Assembly: GCA_964551475.1 (NCBI GenBank)
Contig: CAZKCI010000022.1
Coordinates: forward strand, 1 to 32,367
Source of the DNA: CAZKCI01 sp964551475
GTDB lineage: Bacteria; Auribacterota; Erginobacteria; Erginobacterales; CAZKCI01
DNA: 32,367 nt
Direction of reading: 5' to 3'
Below are positions 22,136 to 31,400 of this stretch, piece by piece. Made by a program: the position numbers and the translations under genes. Below the pieces are notes generated by a model. It saw only the letters and a program-made list of their open reading frames with translations, did no database searches and was not told the origin of the DNA. Position 1 is the stretch's first letter; each line of letters starts with the position of its first letter.

Positions 22136-24445
22136 ATGAAGAGATTCGCGGCGGCCGGTGTCTGCTCGGCGGTATTTCTCTGCTTCCTCTTCCTGGTCCC
22201 GTCCCTCGAGGCCTCCGCGGGCGGCCCCGGCGTGGGCGGCTGGTATTCCTGGATCGACAGCAATCCCCCCGCTCCTCTCGAGACCTACTCCTGGCGGGAG
22301 ATCGCCGGCCCGGCGGGCGGTGCCGGAACTGAGATCTCCCGCGACCTCTGGACCGACGGCCTCGACGACGGCTGTTACTACATCCCGGCCATCGGTTTTG
22401 AATTCGAGTTCTACGGCAACCCCTACTCCGACATCTACGTCGGCACCAACGGCTTCGTCAACTTCGGCGCCTGCGCCACCGAATACGACAACCGGCCCAT
22501 CCCGACCCGGGACGGCGCTCCCGACGACTATATCGGCGCCTTCTGGAACGATCTCGACCTCAACGGCTTCGCCGGCGCCACCGTCTACTACGCCCTCCGG
22601 GGGGCCGCGCCGAACCGGGAGTTCGTCGTCGAATGGTATCGGGTCCCCCACATAGACGACCCCGCCTCCCGACTGACCTTCCAGGTCGTTCTGTTCGAGG
22701 GTTCCCACGATATCGTCTGCGCCTACAACACGATGACCGACTCCGGGAGCGGCTGGTCGAACGGGACCGCCGCCACGCTCGGTGTGGAGGGCCCGGCGGG
22801 CTATCAAGGGCTCGAATACTCCTACCGCGAACCTGTGGTCGCCGATTCCCTGGCCGTCCGCTATCAGATCAGCGGCTCGGCGGAGCGAATCCTTCTCCTG
22901 GAGGAGCCCTGCGACAATCTGACGGAGATGTCGCCGGCCTATCCGCCCACGGCCCTGAACAACCTGGGTCTCGCCTACACGGTGACGCTCACCGCCGACG
23001 CTTTCCTCGAGCGCCTGCAGAACGCCGGTCCCTACGGCCTGGCGATCGTCGACGATTACGCCGACTGCCTGGGAAGCCCTCTCATCGCCGCGCTCGGGGA
23101 CCACGTCGCCGGCGGCGGCCGGGCGATCATCTCTTTCTACGGCTGGGATGCGGTCAACCGCTGTCCGGGCGAAAGCGGCCTCGACGCCGTCTTCAACGCG
23201 TCCTTCGTGGACGACTACTCCTCCCCCCAGGCGCTCTACCGCTGGGACGCCGCCCACCCAATCTTCACCACGCCGAACCCCGTCTCCGACTTCACCGCCT
23301 TCAGCGATTTCTGCTTCATCGACGGGGCGAAGTTCAACGCCGCCACCGGCGGCGCGGCGGCAGCCGGTTACACCGTCTCCGAGCAGGAGAGCGAGCACGG
23401 GATCATCATCGGGAACGGCAACCGGACGATCCTGAACGGCGAGGTCTTCGGCGTCTTCCCCGCCGACGCGGTCGGACTGATCGAGAACGAGATCCTCTTC
23501 ATCCTGCCCACGCCCACGCCCAGTCCCAGCCCCTCCCCGCTGACCCCGACGCCGACGCCGGAGGGCTACCGCACGCCGACCCCCACCCCCTCGGCCACAC
23601 CATCGCCGACGCCGGAGGGATACCGCACACCCACCCGGACGCCGACGCCGTCGCCGTCGCCGACCCCCACGCCGACCTGCGGGCCGACCGTTCCCGCGGA
23701 GATGGCGATGATCGCCTCCGGAGACTACTCGGGAGACGGGTCCGCCGATGCCGCGGTCTGGCGTCCGGCGAGCGGGATGTGGACGGTGCGGGACCTCAGC
23801 CGCTTTTACTTCGGCCTCAGCGGCGACCGGGTTGTCTCGGGGGATTTCAACGGTGACGGGTCCGCCGACCCGGCGATCTTCCGCTCCGCCTCCGGTTATT
23901 GGAGCGTGCGGGGCTGGTCGGCTTTCTTCTTCGGGACGGCGGGGGACATCCCGGTCCCCGGCGACTACGACGGGGACAGCCTGGCCGATGCGGCCATCTT
24001 CCGCCCCGCCGCCGGCCTCTGGGCGATCCGGTTGATCACCCGCGAGCATTTCGGGAGCGCCGGCGATTGGCCCGCCCCCGGGGATTACGACGGCGACGGC
24101 TGGACCGACCTCGGCATTTTTCGTCCTTCGACCGGCATGTGGTTTGTTCGGGATGTCACCACGGCCTGGCTGGGCGCGGCCGGAGACTGGCCGGCGCCGG
24201 CGGATTACACGGGGGACGGAACGGATCGGGCGGCGATCTTCCGCCCCTGCTGCGGCCTCTGGGCGATCGCCGGGATCACCCGCCCCTATTTCGGCGTCTG
24301 CCTCGACTGGCCGCGTCCCGCCGACTACAACGGCGACGGCGCCGCCGAGCCGGCGGTTTTCCGGGGTTCCCCCGGCCTCTGGGCGGTCTCCGGGCTGACC
24401 CGGTTTTACCTCGGGACGCAGGACGACGTCCCCGCCACGCGCTAG
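22136..24445 (+). CDS. Secreted protein: beta-sandwich domain, Rossmann-like domain, Pro/Thr linker, six C-terminal repeats
   Basis: This 769-residue protein has a signal peptide at 1-27. Residues ~85-246 form a beta-rich domain with the FxFYGNPYSDIYVGTNGFVNF pattern (split here; seen at 91-110) and IGAFWNDLDL, reminiscent of NIDO-like extracellular domains. Residues ~249-457 look like a Rossmann/GATase-like fold (RILLLEE, LAIVDDYAD, GGGRAIISFYGWD). I cannot name it further. A ~60-residue linker with TPTPTPEGYRTPTPTP follows, then six repeats of ~40 residues from 522 to the end (GDYSGDGSAD, GDFNGDGSAD, GDYDGDSLAD and so on, each with an IFRP and WxxR segment). Its N-terminal half is unrelated to the left-end paralogues, but the C-terminal module is the same. 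Likely surface-exposed. Confidence 0.92.
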   Translation: MKRFAAAGVCSAVFLCFLFLVPSLEASAGGPGVGGWYSWIDSNPPAPLETYSWREIAGPAGGAGTEISRDLWTDGLDDGCYYIPAIGFEFEFYGNPYSDIYVGTNGFVNFGACATEYDNRPIPTRDGAPDDYIGAFWNDLDLNGFAGATVYYALRGAAPNREFVVEWYRVPHIDDPASRLTFQVVLFEGSHDIVCAYNTMTDSGSGWSNGTAATLGVEGPAGYQGLEYSYREPVVADSLAVRYQISGSAERILLLEEPCDNLTEMSPAYPPTALNNLGLAYTVTLTADAFLERLQNAGPYGLAIVDDYADCLGSPLIAALGDHVAGGGRAIISFYGWDAVNRCPGESGLDAVFNASFVDDYSSPQALYRWDAAHPIFTTPNPVSDFTAFSDFCFIDGAKFNAATGGAAAAGYTVSEQESEHGIIIGNGNRTILNGEVFGVFPADAVGLIENEILFILPTPTPSPSPSPLTPTPTPEGYRTPTPTPSATPSPTPEGYRTPTRTPTPSPSPTPTPTCGPTVPAEMAMIASGDYSGDGSADAAVWRPASGMWTVRDLSRFYFGLSGDRVVSGDFNGDGSADPAIFRSASGYWSVRGWSAFFFGTAGDIPVPGDYDGDSLADAAIFRPAAGLWAIRLITREHFGSAGDWPAPGDYDGDGWTDLGIFRPSTGMWFVRDVTTAWLGAAGDWPAPADYTGDGTDRAAIFRPCCGLWAIAGITRPYFGVCLDWPRPADYNGDGAAEPAVFRGSPGLWAVSGLTRFYLGTQDDVPATR

Positions 24446-24447
24446 TC

Positions 24448-24472
24448 ATTGCGAGCGAAGCGAAGCAATCTC
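24448..24472. repeat. Dispersed intergenic repeat
   Basis: ATTGCGAGCGAAGCGAAGCA followed by ATCTC starts two bases after the stop codon at 24445. ATTGC and GCAAT can pair. This string is familiar as a short interspersed repeat in many bacterial genomes, so its presence here is not taxon-specific. Confidence 0.6.
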
Positions 24473-24498
24473 AAACTAGCGGACGCGTCCCCTATCAT

Positions 24499-24969
24499 AT
24501 GAACCGCAGACGATTTCTCCTGAGCCTGCTCACGATCGCGTCCGGCTGGCTGGCGCAGGCGTTTAGGCCCCGCTTCTCTTGGGCCGCCCAGCCCGTCTTC
24601 GAGCTCGAGCACATCCGGGAGTATCCCCTGGGCAGCGTGACTCACCACATCGTCCAGGAGGCCTTCATTGTCTCCGACGACGAGGGGGTCTTCGCCCTCT
24701 CCGCCATCTGCACCCACCGCGGAGGCCATCTCTTCAAGACCGATAAGAACGACGCCTTCGTCTGTAAAAGCCACCATTCCCGCTTTGACCTCAAGGGGGA
24801 CGTCGTCCGCGGCCCCGCCGCCCGTTCTCTCCCCTGGCTTCGCCTGGATCTGAGCCGGGAGAAGCGGCTGATCCTCTATCGCGCCCAGGCGGGGGAGCGG
24901 GGCGCGAAGATCCGCCGCGAGGACGGGCGGAAGATCCGTTTCGCCTGTCCTACTCCGATCAACGCCTGA
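24499..24969 (+). CDS. Tat-exported Rieske [2Fe-2S] protein
   Basis: This 156-residue protein begins MNRRRFLLSL, a twin-arginine signal, so it is exported folded with its cluster. The Rieske motif is clear: C71-T-H73, fifteen residues, then C89-K-S-H92 (CTHRGG, CKSHHSRF). These give the two Cys and two His ligands of a [2Fe-2S] centre. It is a stand-alone small Rieske, not fused to an oxygenase, and no cytochrome b or oxygenase subunit is nearby. It is followed after 65 bp by an FMN-binding/cyclophilin protein, so an exported electron-transfer pair is possible (inference). The start has a poor Shine-Dalgarno. It lies just after a dispersed repeat and probably depends on transcription from upstream. 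Confidence 0.9.
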   Translation: MNRRRFLLSLLTIASGWLAQAFRPRFSWAAQPVFELEHIREYPLGSVTHHIVQEAFIVSDDEGVFALSAICTHRGGHLFKTDKNDAFVCKSHHSRFDLKGDVVRGPAARSLPWLRLDLSREKRLILYRAQAGERGAKIRREDGRKIRFACPTPINA

Positions 24970-25034
24970 CTGAGGGATTGCGCCGGGCGGCTAAAATCCT
25001 GTATCCTGCCTGCGTAACCTGAGGCCAAAGGTTC

Positions 25035-25898
25035 ATGAAACGGATCGCGCTGATCGGTTTGCTTCTGGGATTATTCGGCGTCGTCTTTCCCGGCGGGGTC
25101 CGTTCCGGACCGGTGCCGCCGAAATACCGGGACGGGACCTATCTTGGGATCTCCCGCTCGGGGCCCTTCCAGGCCAAGGTCAAGGTCATGGTCTATGACG
25201 GGGTGATCGGCGACGTGGAATTCCTGGAGATCTCCGATTGGAAGCCGGACGAGGTGCGGATCACACTGCGCCGCCGGATCCTGGAGAAACAATCCGAGGA
25301 GGTGGACGGCGTGAGCGGAGCGACGATTTCCAGCGACCTGATCAAGCAGGCGGCGGGCGACGCCCTTAAGAACGCCCGTCTGCCGCGCCCTGCAGCCTCG
25401 CCGGTTGTTCCGGCGGAAGCCGGCGCGACCTCGCCCCAGGTGGTGTTGGAGACGACACAGGGGGAGATTGTCATCGCCCTTTTCCCCGCCCAGGCCCCCC
25501 GGGCGGTGGAGAATTTCCTGGGGCTGGTCAATAAAGGCTATTACAACGGGACCGTCTTTCACCGGGTGATCCGGAACTTCATGATCCAGGGCGGAGACCC
25601 CACCGCGACCGGCCGCGGGGGCGAGTCGGTCTGGGGAAAGCCTTTTGCCGACGAGTTCAGCCCGACGCTCGCCTTCGACCGGGTGGGTCTTTTGGCGATG
25701 GCCAATGCCGGGGCGAACAGCAACGGCTCCCAGTTTTTTATCACCGTCGGCAAGACCCCCTGGCTCAACAACCATCACACCATCTTCGGAGAAGTGGTCT
25801 CCGGCTTCTCCGCCGTCGAGGCTCTCTCCCGTGTCGCCACCGGCCCCGCCGACCGTCCCCTCGAGGGACAGAAGATCATCAAGGCTTACCAGAAATAA
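25035..25898 (+). CDS. Exported FMN-binding domain fused to cyclophilin-type peptidyl-prolyl isomerase
   Basis: This 287-residue protein has a signal peptide at 1-24. Residues ~31-113 form an FMN_bind domain (YRDGTYLGIS, IGDVEFLEISDW) ending in D91-GVSGAT97, the pattern that ApbE flavin transferases modify by attaching FMN to the last Thr. After a short Pro/Ala linker, residues ~134-287 are a cyclophilin with FHRVIRNFMIQGGDPT (~175), SNGSQFFIT (~229) and HTIFGEV (~248), so the catalytic Arg, Gln and Phe positions look kept. It should isomerise X-Pro bonds outside the cytoplasm. Pro-rich exported linkers from the same region are obvious candidate clients (inference). Fusion of these two domains is unusual. 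It lies 65 bp downstream of the Rieske gene, and a weak TTGCGC/TATCCT pair stands in that gap. Confidence 0.92.
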   Translation: MKRIALIGLLLGLFGVVFPGGVRSGPVPPKYRDGTYLGISRSGPFQAKVKVMVYDGVIGDVEFLEISDWKPDEVRITLRRRILEKQSEEVDGVSGATISSDLIKQAAGDALKNARLPRPAASPVVPAEAGATSPQVVLETTQGEIVIALFPAQAPRAVENFLGLVNKGYYNGTVFHRVIRNFMIQGGDPTATGRGGESVWGKPFADEFSPTLAFDRVGLLAMANAGANSNGSQFFITVGKTPWLNNHHTIFGEVVSGFSAVEALSRVATGPADRPLEGQKIIKAYQK

Positions 25899-25914
25899 GG
25901 CTGAAGGCTGAAGG
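25899..25914. repeat. GGCTGAAG repeat abutting a stop codon
   Basis: GGCTGAAGGCTGAAGG begins at the base after the TAA at 25898. The same unit fills 10434-10463. The rest of the 128-bp gap to the metalloprotease gene contains no other recognised element. Confidence 0.7.
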
Positions 25915-26026
25915 AAAAAACAGCCTGCGGCATGAGGCGTGGGGTGTGAGTTTCAACGGGCAACGTTTCAGTTCCCCATTGGCCGCCGCGCGTCGCCCGT
26001 GTTAAACTAGTACATATAAGGCTACG

Positions 26027-27514
26027 ATGAACAAGGCTGTCGTCATCTCCGCTCTCATCCTCTCCCTGTCCATGGCGGGGAGCTCGTTCGCCTTCACGGT
26101 GAAGCTTTCCCCGCAAGGGGAGGCGGCCCGCTGGCCGTGCTCCGCCGCGTCCATCTTTTATGTGGTCAACCCCTCCGGCCCCGGTTCCGATCCGGCGATT
26201 CTCTCCGCTCTGGATGAGGCCTTCCGTTCCTGGTCGCGGGCGGCGGGAGGCGGTCTCGCCTTCGTCTTTTCCGGGCAGACCGCGGCCGCCGTCGCCGAGC
26301 GGGACGGGGTGAACACACTCTTCTGGGTGGACCGGGAGTGGAGACACGGTGCGGACGTGGTGGCGATGGCGAGCGTCTGGTACGCCGACCGGAAAGGGAC
26401 GATCGAGGAGGCGGACATCGAATTCAACGCCCGGGACTATCGCTGGTCTCTCGACGGCCGGGACGGTTCTCTGCCGCTCCCCGAAATCGCCCGGCACGAG
26501 ATCGGCCATCTTCTCGGCGTCGATCACTCATTCAACCCGTCCGCGGCCATGCACGGCTCGGTCTCGCCCGGTCTCCCGGTCCGAACCGCTCTGAGCCGGG
26601 ATGACGTGGAGGCGGCCTTCTTCCTGTATCCTTCCGGATCTCCCGCTTGCTCCGTCTTCGATCTCCCGGTCCTTTTCTATCCCCGGGATTTCCCGGAAAC
26701 ATCCCCCGTGAGGTCTTTCGCCGGCCTGGAGTCCTTCGGTCGCGCCCCCGCCGCCCTGGGTTCGCTTGATGTCGACGGGGACGGCATCCGCGCCGAGGCG
26801 GCCGTCGTCTGGAGCGGCCGGGAGGGCGCGCCGATGGTGGAGTTGTTCTCCGCGCCGTCGGGAGACGAGAAAACCCTGATCCCCCTGGCGCCCGGCCGGG
26901 AGATCGAGGCGGCGGGAGGGATCATCGCCGCCGCCGGCGGGGATTTCGACCGCGACGGCCGCTCCCGCGAGCTCGCCATTCTGTTCCGTCTCGCCGGCCG
27001 GGAAAACGTCCGCGTCTACTCCTGGCCCGCCGCTGCGGATGACGGCCCGCGTCTGATCTTCTCCCGCCCCCTGCAAGCCCCTCCCGCCGACAACGTGGTC
27101 GGGATGACGGTCCTCGATGCCAACCGCGACGGACTCCGCGATGAAATCGCGATCCTGAGGTCGACCGGGCGCGGCTATGTCGCCGTCATGTACCCGCCGC
27201 TCTCCGGCGGCGGCGCCGCTCTTTCCGGCGAGCGTCTGGCGCTTCCCGGCCTGCAGAAAGGATCCCGCCTCCTCGGACTCTCCGGTCTTGACGCCGACGG
27301 CGACGGGGAGGAGAGGGAACTCGCGGTTCTGGAGCGCCTCCCCTCCGGTCAATGCTGGTTGCATGCCTTCCGTCCTTCCGCTTCCGGTCTTTCCTATCTT
27401 GTCTCCTCGCCCGCTCCCGAAGTGAAAGGAGCGGTCTCCCCCTCGTGTCTGGCCGCCGTCGATTTCAACCGCGACGGCGTCGCCGACGAAGCTCTTCTCC
27501 TCTCCCTGCAATAG
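26027..27514 (+). CDS. Secreted matrixin-type zinc metalloprotease with C-terminal VCBS-like repeats
   Basis: This 495-residue protein has a signal peptide at ~1-22 and AAGG five bases before the ATG. Residues ~35-212 form an M10-type metzincin catalytic domain. H157-EIG-H161-LLG-VD-H167 supplies the three zinc-binding His residues and the catalytic Glu158, and M175 in AAMHGS is the Met-turn. No cysteine-switch propeptide is evident. Residues ~250-495 hold five repeats with D-x-[DN]-x-D-G loops (LDVDGDG, GDFDRDG, LDANRDG, LDADGDG, VDFNRDG), spaced about 55-60 residues. They differ from the six-repeat module of the neighbouring proteins. The protein should cleave extracellular or surface proteins; the linker-rich proteins nearby are possible substrates (inference). 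Confidence 0.93.
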   Translation: MNKAVVISALILSLSMAGSSFAFTVKLSPQGEAARWPCSAASIFYVVNPSGPGSDPAILSALDEAFRSWSRAAGGGLAFVFSGQTAAAVAERDGVNTLFWVDREWRHGADVVAMASVWYADRKGTIEEADIEFNARDYRWSLDGRDGSLPLPEIARHEIGHLLGVDHSFNPSAAMHGSVSPGLPVRTALSRDDVEAAFFLYPSGSPACSVFDLPVLFYPRDFPETSPVRSFAGLESFGRAPAALGSLDVDGDGIRAEAAVVWSGREGAPMVELFSAPSGDEKTLIPLAPGREIEAAGGIIAAAGGDFDRDGRSRELAILFRLAGRENVRVYSWPAAADDGPRLIFSRPLQAPPADNVVGMTVLDANRDGLRDEIAILRSTGRGYVAVMYPPLSGGGAALSGERLALPGLQKGSRLLGLSGLDADGDGEERELAVLERLPSGQCWLHAFRPSASGLSYLVSSPAPEVKGAVSPSCLAAVDFNRDGVADEALLLSLQ

Positions 27515-27708
27515 ACCCCCCGATTGTGCCGCTCGTCTTTTCACAGCGTCGGGTCTCCTGGCCGGGCGCGATTTTATGAATATTCCCCGAATGAAGAATC
27601 AGCGCAGAAAATACTTGCACTATGACATTATAGGAATAAAATGGAGCGGTCTGCGGTTGCCCATGACGCTAATCGCAGACTCGATAGTGCCGTTCCGCGC
27701 GGTTTCCC

Positions 27709-28311
27709 ATGGAAACTCCCGGCGCCTATCTCTCCGATGCCACCCTGATCGCCCGGGTCTATCTGGACGACGACCGGGAGGCCTTCGACCTGATCGACGA
27801 GCGCTATCGCTCCCGGATAATCAACTACCTCTACCGCATCGTCGGTGATTTCGAGCGCGCCCGGGATCTGGCCCAGGAAGTGATCATCAAGGTCTACGCC
27901 GGCATTCCCCAGCTCACCTCCTTCGAAAACATCCAGGGATGGATTTACCAGATCGCCCGGAATTCCCTGGGCATGGAAGGCCGCCGCCACCAGGCGGAGG
28001 GAACGTTGTCGCTCGACAGCGTTCTGGCCATTGCCGAGGGGGGGATGGCGCTGCTGGGCGCTTTCGTCGGGAGCGACTCCCATCGCCCCGACTGTCTGGC
28101 TTCGCGGCGCAGCCTGGAGAAAAAGGTGGAGCGGGCGATCCTCCGGCTCCCCCCGCGCCTTCGGGAGGTGGTGAGACTCTGCATCATGCAGGGGCTGCCC
28201 TACGGCAAGGTGGCGGAGATCCTGCGGGTCGCACGGAAGACGGTGGGAACGCGTCTTTATCGCGCCCGCCGGCTGATGGAAGAATATCTGGATTCGGCCC
28301 CGGACGACTGA
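27709..28311 (+). CDS. ECF-type RNA polymerase sigma factor
   Basis: This 200-residue sigma-70-family protein has region 2 at ~20-95 (FDLIDERYRSRIINYLYRI, then DLAQEVIIKVY and IQGWIYQIARN), which melts and contacts the -10 box. Region 4 at ~135-192 (LRLPPRLREVVRLC, then GKVAEILRVARKTVGTRLYR) is the -35-binding helix-turn-helix. The intervening linker (~96-134) is longer than in minimal ECF factors and non-polar in part. No anti-sigma gene follows; the next gene is convergent. The ATG lies inside the near-palindrome GTTTCCCATGGAAAC, and TCTGCG/CGCAGA arms at 27649-27681 precede it, so the leader may be structured. What it controls is not readable here. Confidence 0.93.
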   Translation: METPGAYLSDATLIARVYLDDDREAFDLIDERYRSRIINYLYRIVGDFERARDLAQEVIIKVYAGIPQLTSFENIQGWIYQIARNSLGMEGRRHQAEGTLSLDSVLAIAEGGMALLGAFVGSDSHRPDCLASRRSLEKKVERAILRLPPRLREVVRLCIMQGLPYGKVAEILRVARKTVGTRLYRARRLMEEYLDSAPDD

Positions 28312-28338
28312 CATCCCAAAGTGGGCGGTTGGAGAGTC

Positions 28339-28400
28339 GCCGCGGACCCCGCTTCAGGTCCGCGGGCCAAGACGTGCGGACCCTAATGGTCCGCACCTAC
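28339..28400. repeat. REPIN-like pair of hairpins between convergent genes
   Basis: First hairpin: CCGCGGACC and GGTCCGCGG around CCGCTTCA (28340-28364). Second: GTGCGGACC and GGTCCGCAC (28374-28396), followed by CTAC, which is GTAG read on the other strand. The two stems share a GCGGACC core and face each other like the doublet at 8918-9005. It fills the gap between the sigma factor and the minus-strand gene. Confidence 0.7.
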
Positions 28401-28410
28401 GGCACGCACG

Positions 28411-31400
28411 TTATCTTCCCAAAGGAATATCTTCTTCCCGGCCGAAACCGATTCGGGTCTGGTTCCAGATCGACCAGCGGCCGTTCGCGGGGCTGAAGAC
28501 GGCCGGGTCCTTCGCTCCGTCGCCGTCATAATCGGCGGGGACGGGGACGTCGTCCTCTTCTCCGAAGATCAGTCTTCTCGGTTCTCCGCCGCTCATCAGG
28601 ACTTCCCACTCCCCGGTGGAGGGGCGGAAGAAGGCGGGGTCGGTCTCGCCGTCGAGATCGTAGTCTCTCGCGATCGGGACATCGCCCGCTGTCCCGAACA
28701 GGAACTGGGTGATCCCCCGGATGATCCAGATCCCGTCGCCGGGGCGGAAGACGGCGATCTCCGCCCCCTTTTCTCCGTCGTAGTCTCCCGGGACGGGGAT
28801 GTCGCCGACCGTCCCGAACTCGACCTCCGTCTCTCCCTCCGGCGTGAGGAGGCCCGTCCAGACGCCCTCCTCGGGGCTGAAGAGGGCGGTCTGGGCCTTC
28901 CCGTCGCCCGAGTAATCGGCGGGGACGGGGACATCGCCTTCCCCGCCCAGAAAACGCCGGGTCAGTTCCCGGATATCCCAGAATCCGGAGGCAGGACGAA
29001 AGAGGGCGATCTCCGTTGTTCCGTTCCCGTCGTAGTCCCCGCTCGCCGGGATATCTTCGTCCTTCCCGAAGGATGCTTTGGTCATCCCCCGGATCAGCCA
29101 GAGGCCGGCCGAGGGGCGGAAGAGGGCGATCTCGGCTGTCCCGTCGCCGTTGTAGTCCCCGCCCTGGAGGATCGGATAGGAGGGCGTGGGGGGCGGGGAG
29201 GGCGTCAGGAGCGGTTCCGGCGAGGGCGTGCACTCCCGGGTTTCCGAGTCTGCGGGCGTCGGTTCCCCTTCTTTCGCCGCGCTTTCGATCGGGGGCGTCG
29301 CCGCGTCGGTCGGCGTGGGCGACGGCGAGGGCGTGGGGGGAGGGGCGCGCGATGCGCCCGCTGCCTGGGCATGGAAGAGGGAGATGAATGCGTCCTGTCC
29401 TCCGGCCAGTGTCGGCTGGAACGCGCTCGCGGTGGGGAAATCGGCGGAGGCGGTCGTTCCGGCGACCAGTACGCCTCCGAATGGATGGATGGCAAGGGCG
29501 AGCCCGATATCCGTCCCGCTCCCGCCCAGGTAGGTGGAGTAGTCCAGCGTGGAACCGCCGGAGGCGAAGACGGAGAGAAAAGCGTCGGAGCCCGCCCCCT
29601 GCCGGCTCGACTGGTAAGGATGGACGGTGGGAAAACCGTTAGAGACCGTAAGTCCGGTGACGAAAGCTCTCCCTTGCCCGTCGATCCCCAGGGCCCATCC
29701 CTCGGCGGTGTCCTCGTTTCCCCCCAAGAAGGTTGAGAAGAAGAGAGACGAACCGGATGAAGAGATGCGGGCGAGGAAGACATTCTCCATGCCGTTCAGG
29801 GTCGGTTGATACGCGTTGCGGATGGGGAAGTCGCCGGACCATGTTCCCCCGGCGATGATCGCGTCCCCGGCGTCATTCAGGACCAGCGTCCCGGCGACGT
29901 ATTCGTTGGCGCTCCCTCCGAGGTACGTCGAAAAGATGAGAGCCGAACCGGAAGAGGAGAGCCTGGCTACCACCGCGTCCTGGCCGCCGCCCGATGACGT
30001 TTGATAGGAGGAGAGGGTAGGAAAATTAGTTGAGGTGGTGATCCCCGAAACCGTAACCGCTCCGTCGCCGCCGATCGCGATCCCCCCGGCGGCCTCCCCG
30101 GCGCTTCCTCCGAGATAAGTGGAGAAGTCGAGAGTGCTTCCCGCGGAGGAGAACCGCGTCACGAACAGGTCGGGTGCTGAAGAGAGCGAGGACTGATAAG
30201 AAGATACAGTGGGGAAGTCCGCGGAAGTTGTTTCACCCACGATGACAGCCCGGAGGGAGGAGTCGACTGTCACACCCCCGCCCTGGTCTTCCACTCCTCC
30301 GCCGAGATACGTGGAATAAATAAGGGCGGAACCGGAGGAGGCGATTTTCGACATGAATGCCGCATAGCCTCCGCGCCGGTTTGCCTGGTAGGGATTTCTG
30401 GTCGGGAAATCGATGGAAGCGGTTCCCCCGGTGACGTAGACGGCCCGCGACGAATCGAGAGCCATGCTCTGGCATTCATCGGTCCCGGCACCTCCCAGGA
30501 ATGTAGAGAAGATAAGGCCGGATCCCTGTGATGTCAGTTTGGACAGGAAGAGGTCGGAAGATCCTTTTTGCACGCCTTGCAAAGCCCCGATGGTTGGGAA
30601 ATCGTCTGATGACGTATCCCCGGCGACGTATATGTAGCCGCTGGCGTCGACCGATATCGCCTGCGCGGCATCATTGGCCGTCCCCCCCAGATAGGTCGAC
30701 CAGGCGAGGCCGAAGAAGGGAGGGGAGGCGGAGGGGCGGGGCGAAGGCGTGGCCGAGGGCGAAGGCTGAACGGTGGGAGAGGCGGACGGAGCGGAAGATG
30801 GCGTCGGTACGGGAGTGGGCGGGCGTGTGGGCGGAGCGGTTTTGACGGGGACGGGCGTGTGGGTCTGGGGCGCCGTCGGGACCGGCGATGGAGAGGCGGC
30901 GCGAACAGTGGGACTCGGTGTGGGCCTGGCGGCGGGGGGAGGCGTCGGCGTCCGGACAAAGGGCGTGTTGATCGGCGTCGCCCAGTATGACCACCAGTCG
31001 CTCCCCGACGATGAAGATGAGGAGGACGAGGGGGTTTTGGCGGCGTCGGGCGAGGTCGGGCCGGCCTGGGGGGATGAGCTGGTGCCGGGCGATCCGGAGG
31101 GCGATCCGGAAGGGGAGCCGGAGGGAGATTCCGAAGGCGTCGGCCCTTTCGCCGGCGGCTTCGACCCCGCCGGCTGGGGCGGCGGCTGATCGGGTTTTTT
31201 CTCCGGCGGAGGAGGCTCTTCGGCAGTTTCCGGCGGCGGCTCCGGTTCCGGCGGCGGTTCCTCCGGGGGCGGCGGCGGTTCCTCCCGGACCTCCGGCGGC
31301 GGAGGGGGCGGCTCGGGGAGGGGAGGTCCGGGTTCCTGGACGACGATCAGGGGACGCACTTTCCCCGCCGGCGCCGCTTTTACGGGCGCGGCCGCGGCCG

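Noticed and set aside
22118..24049. 643-codon minus-strand frame opposite the 769-residue secreted protein
   Set aside because: No family similarity. The plus-strand gene has a ribosome binding site, signal peptide and clear repeats.
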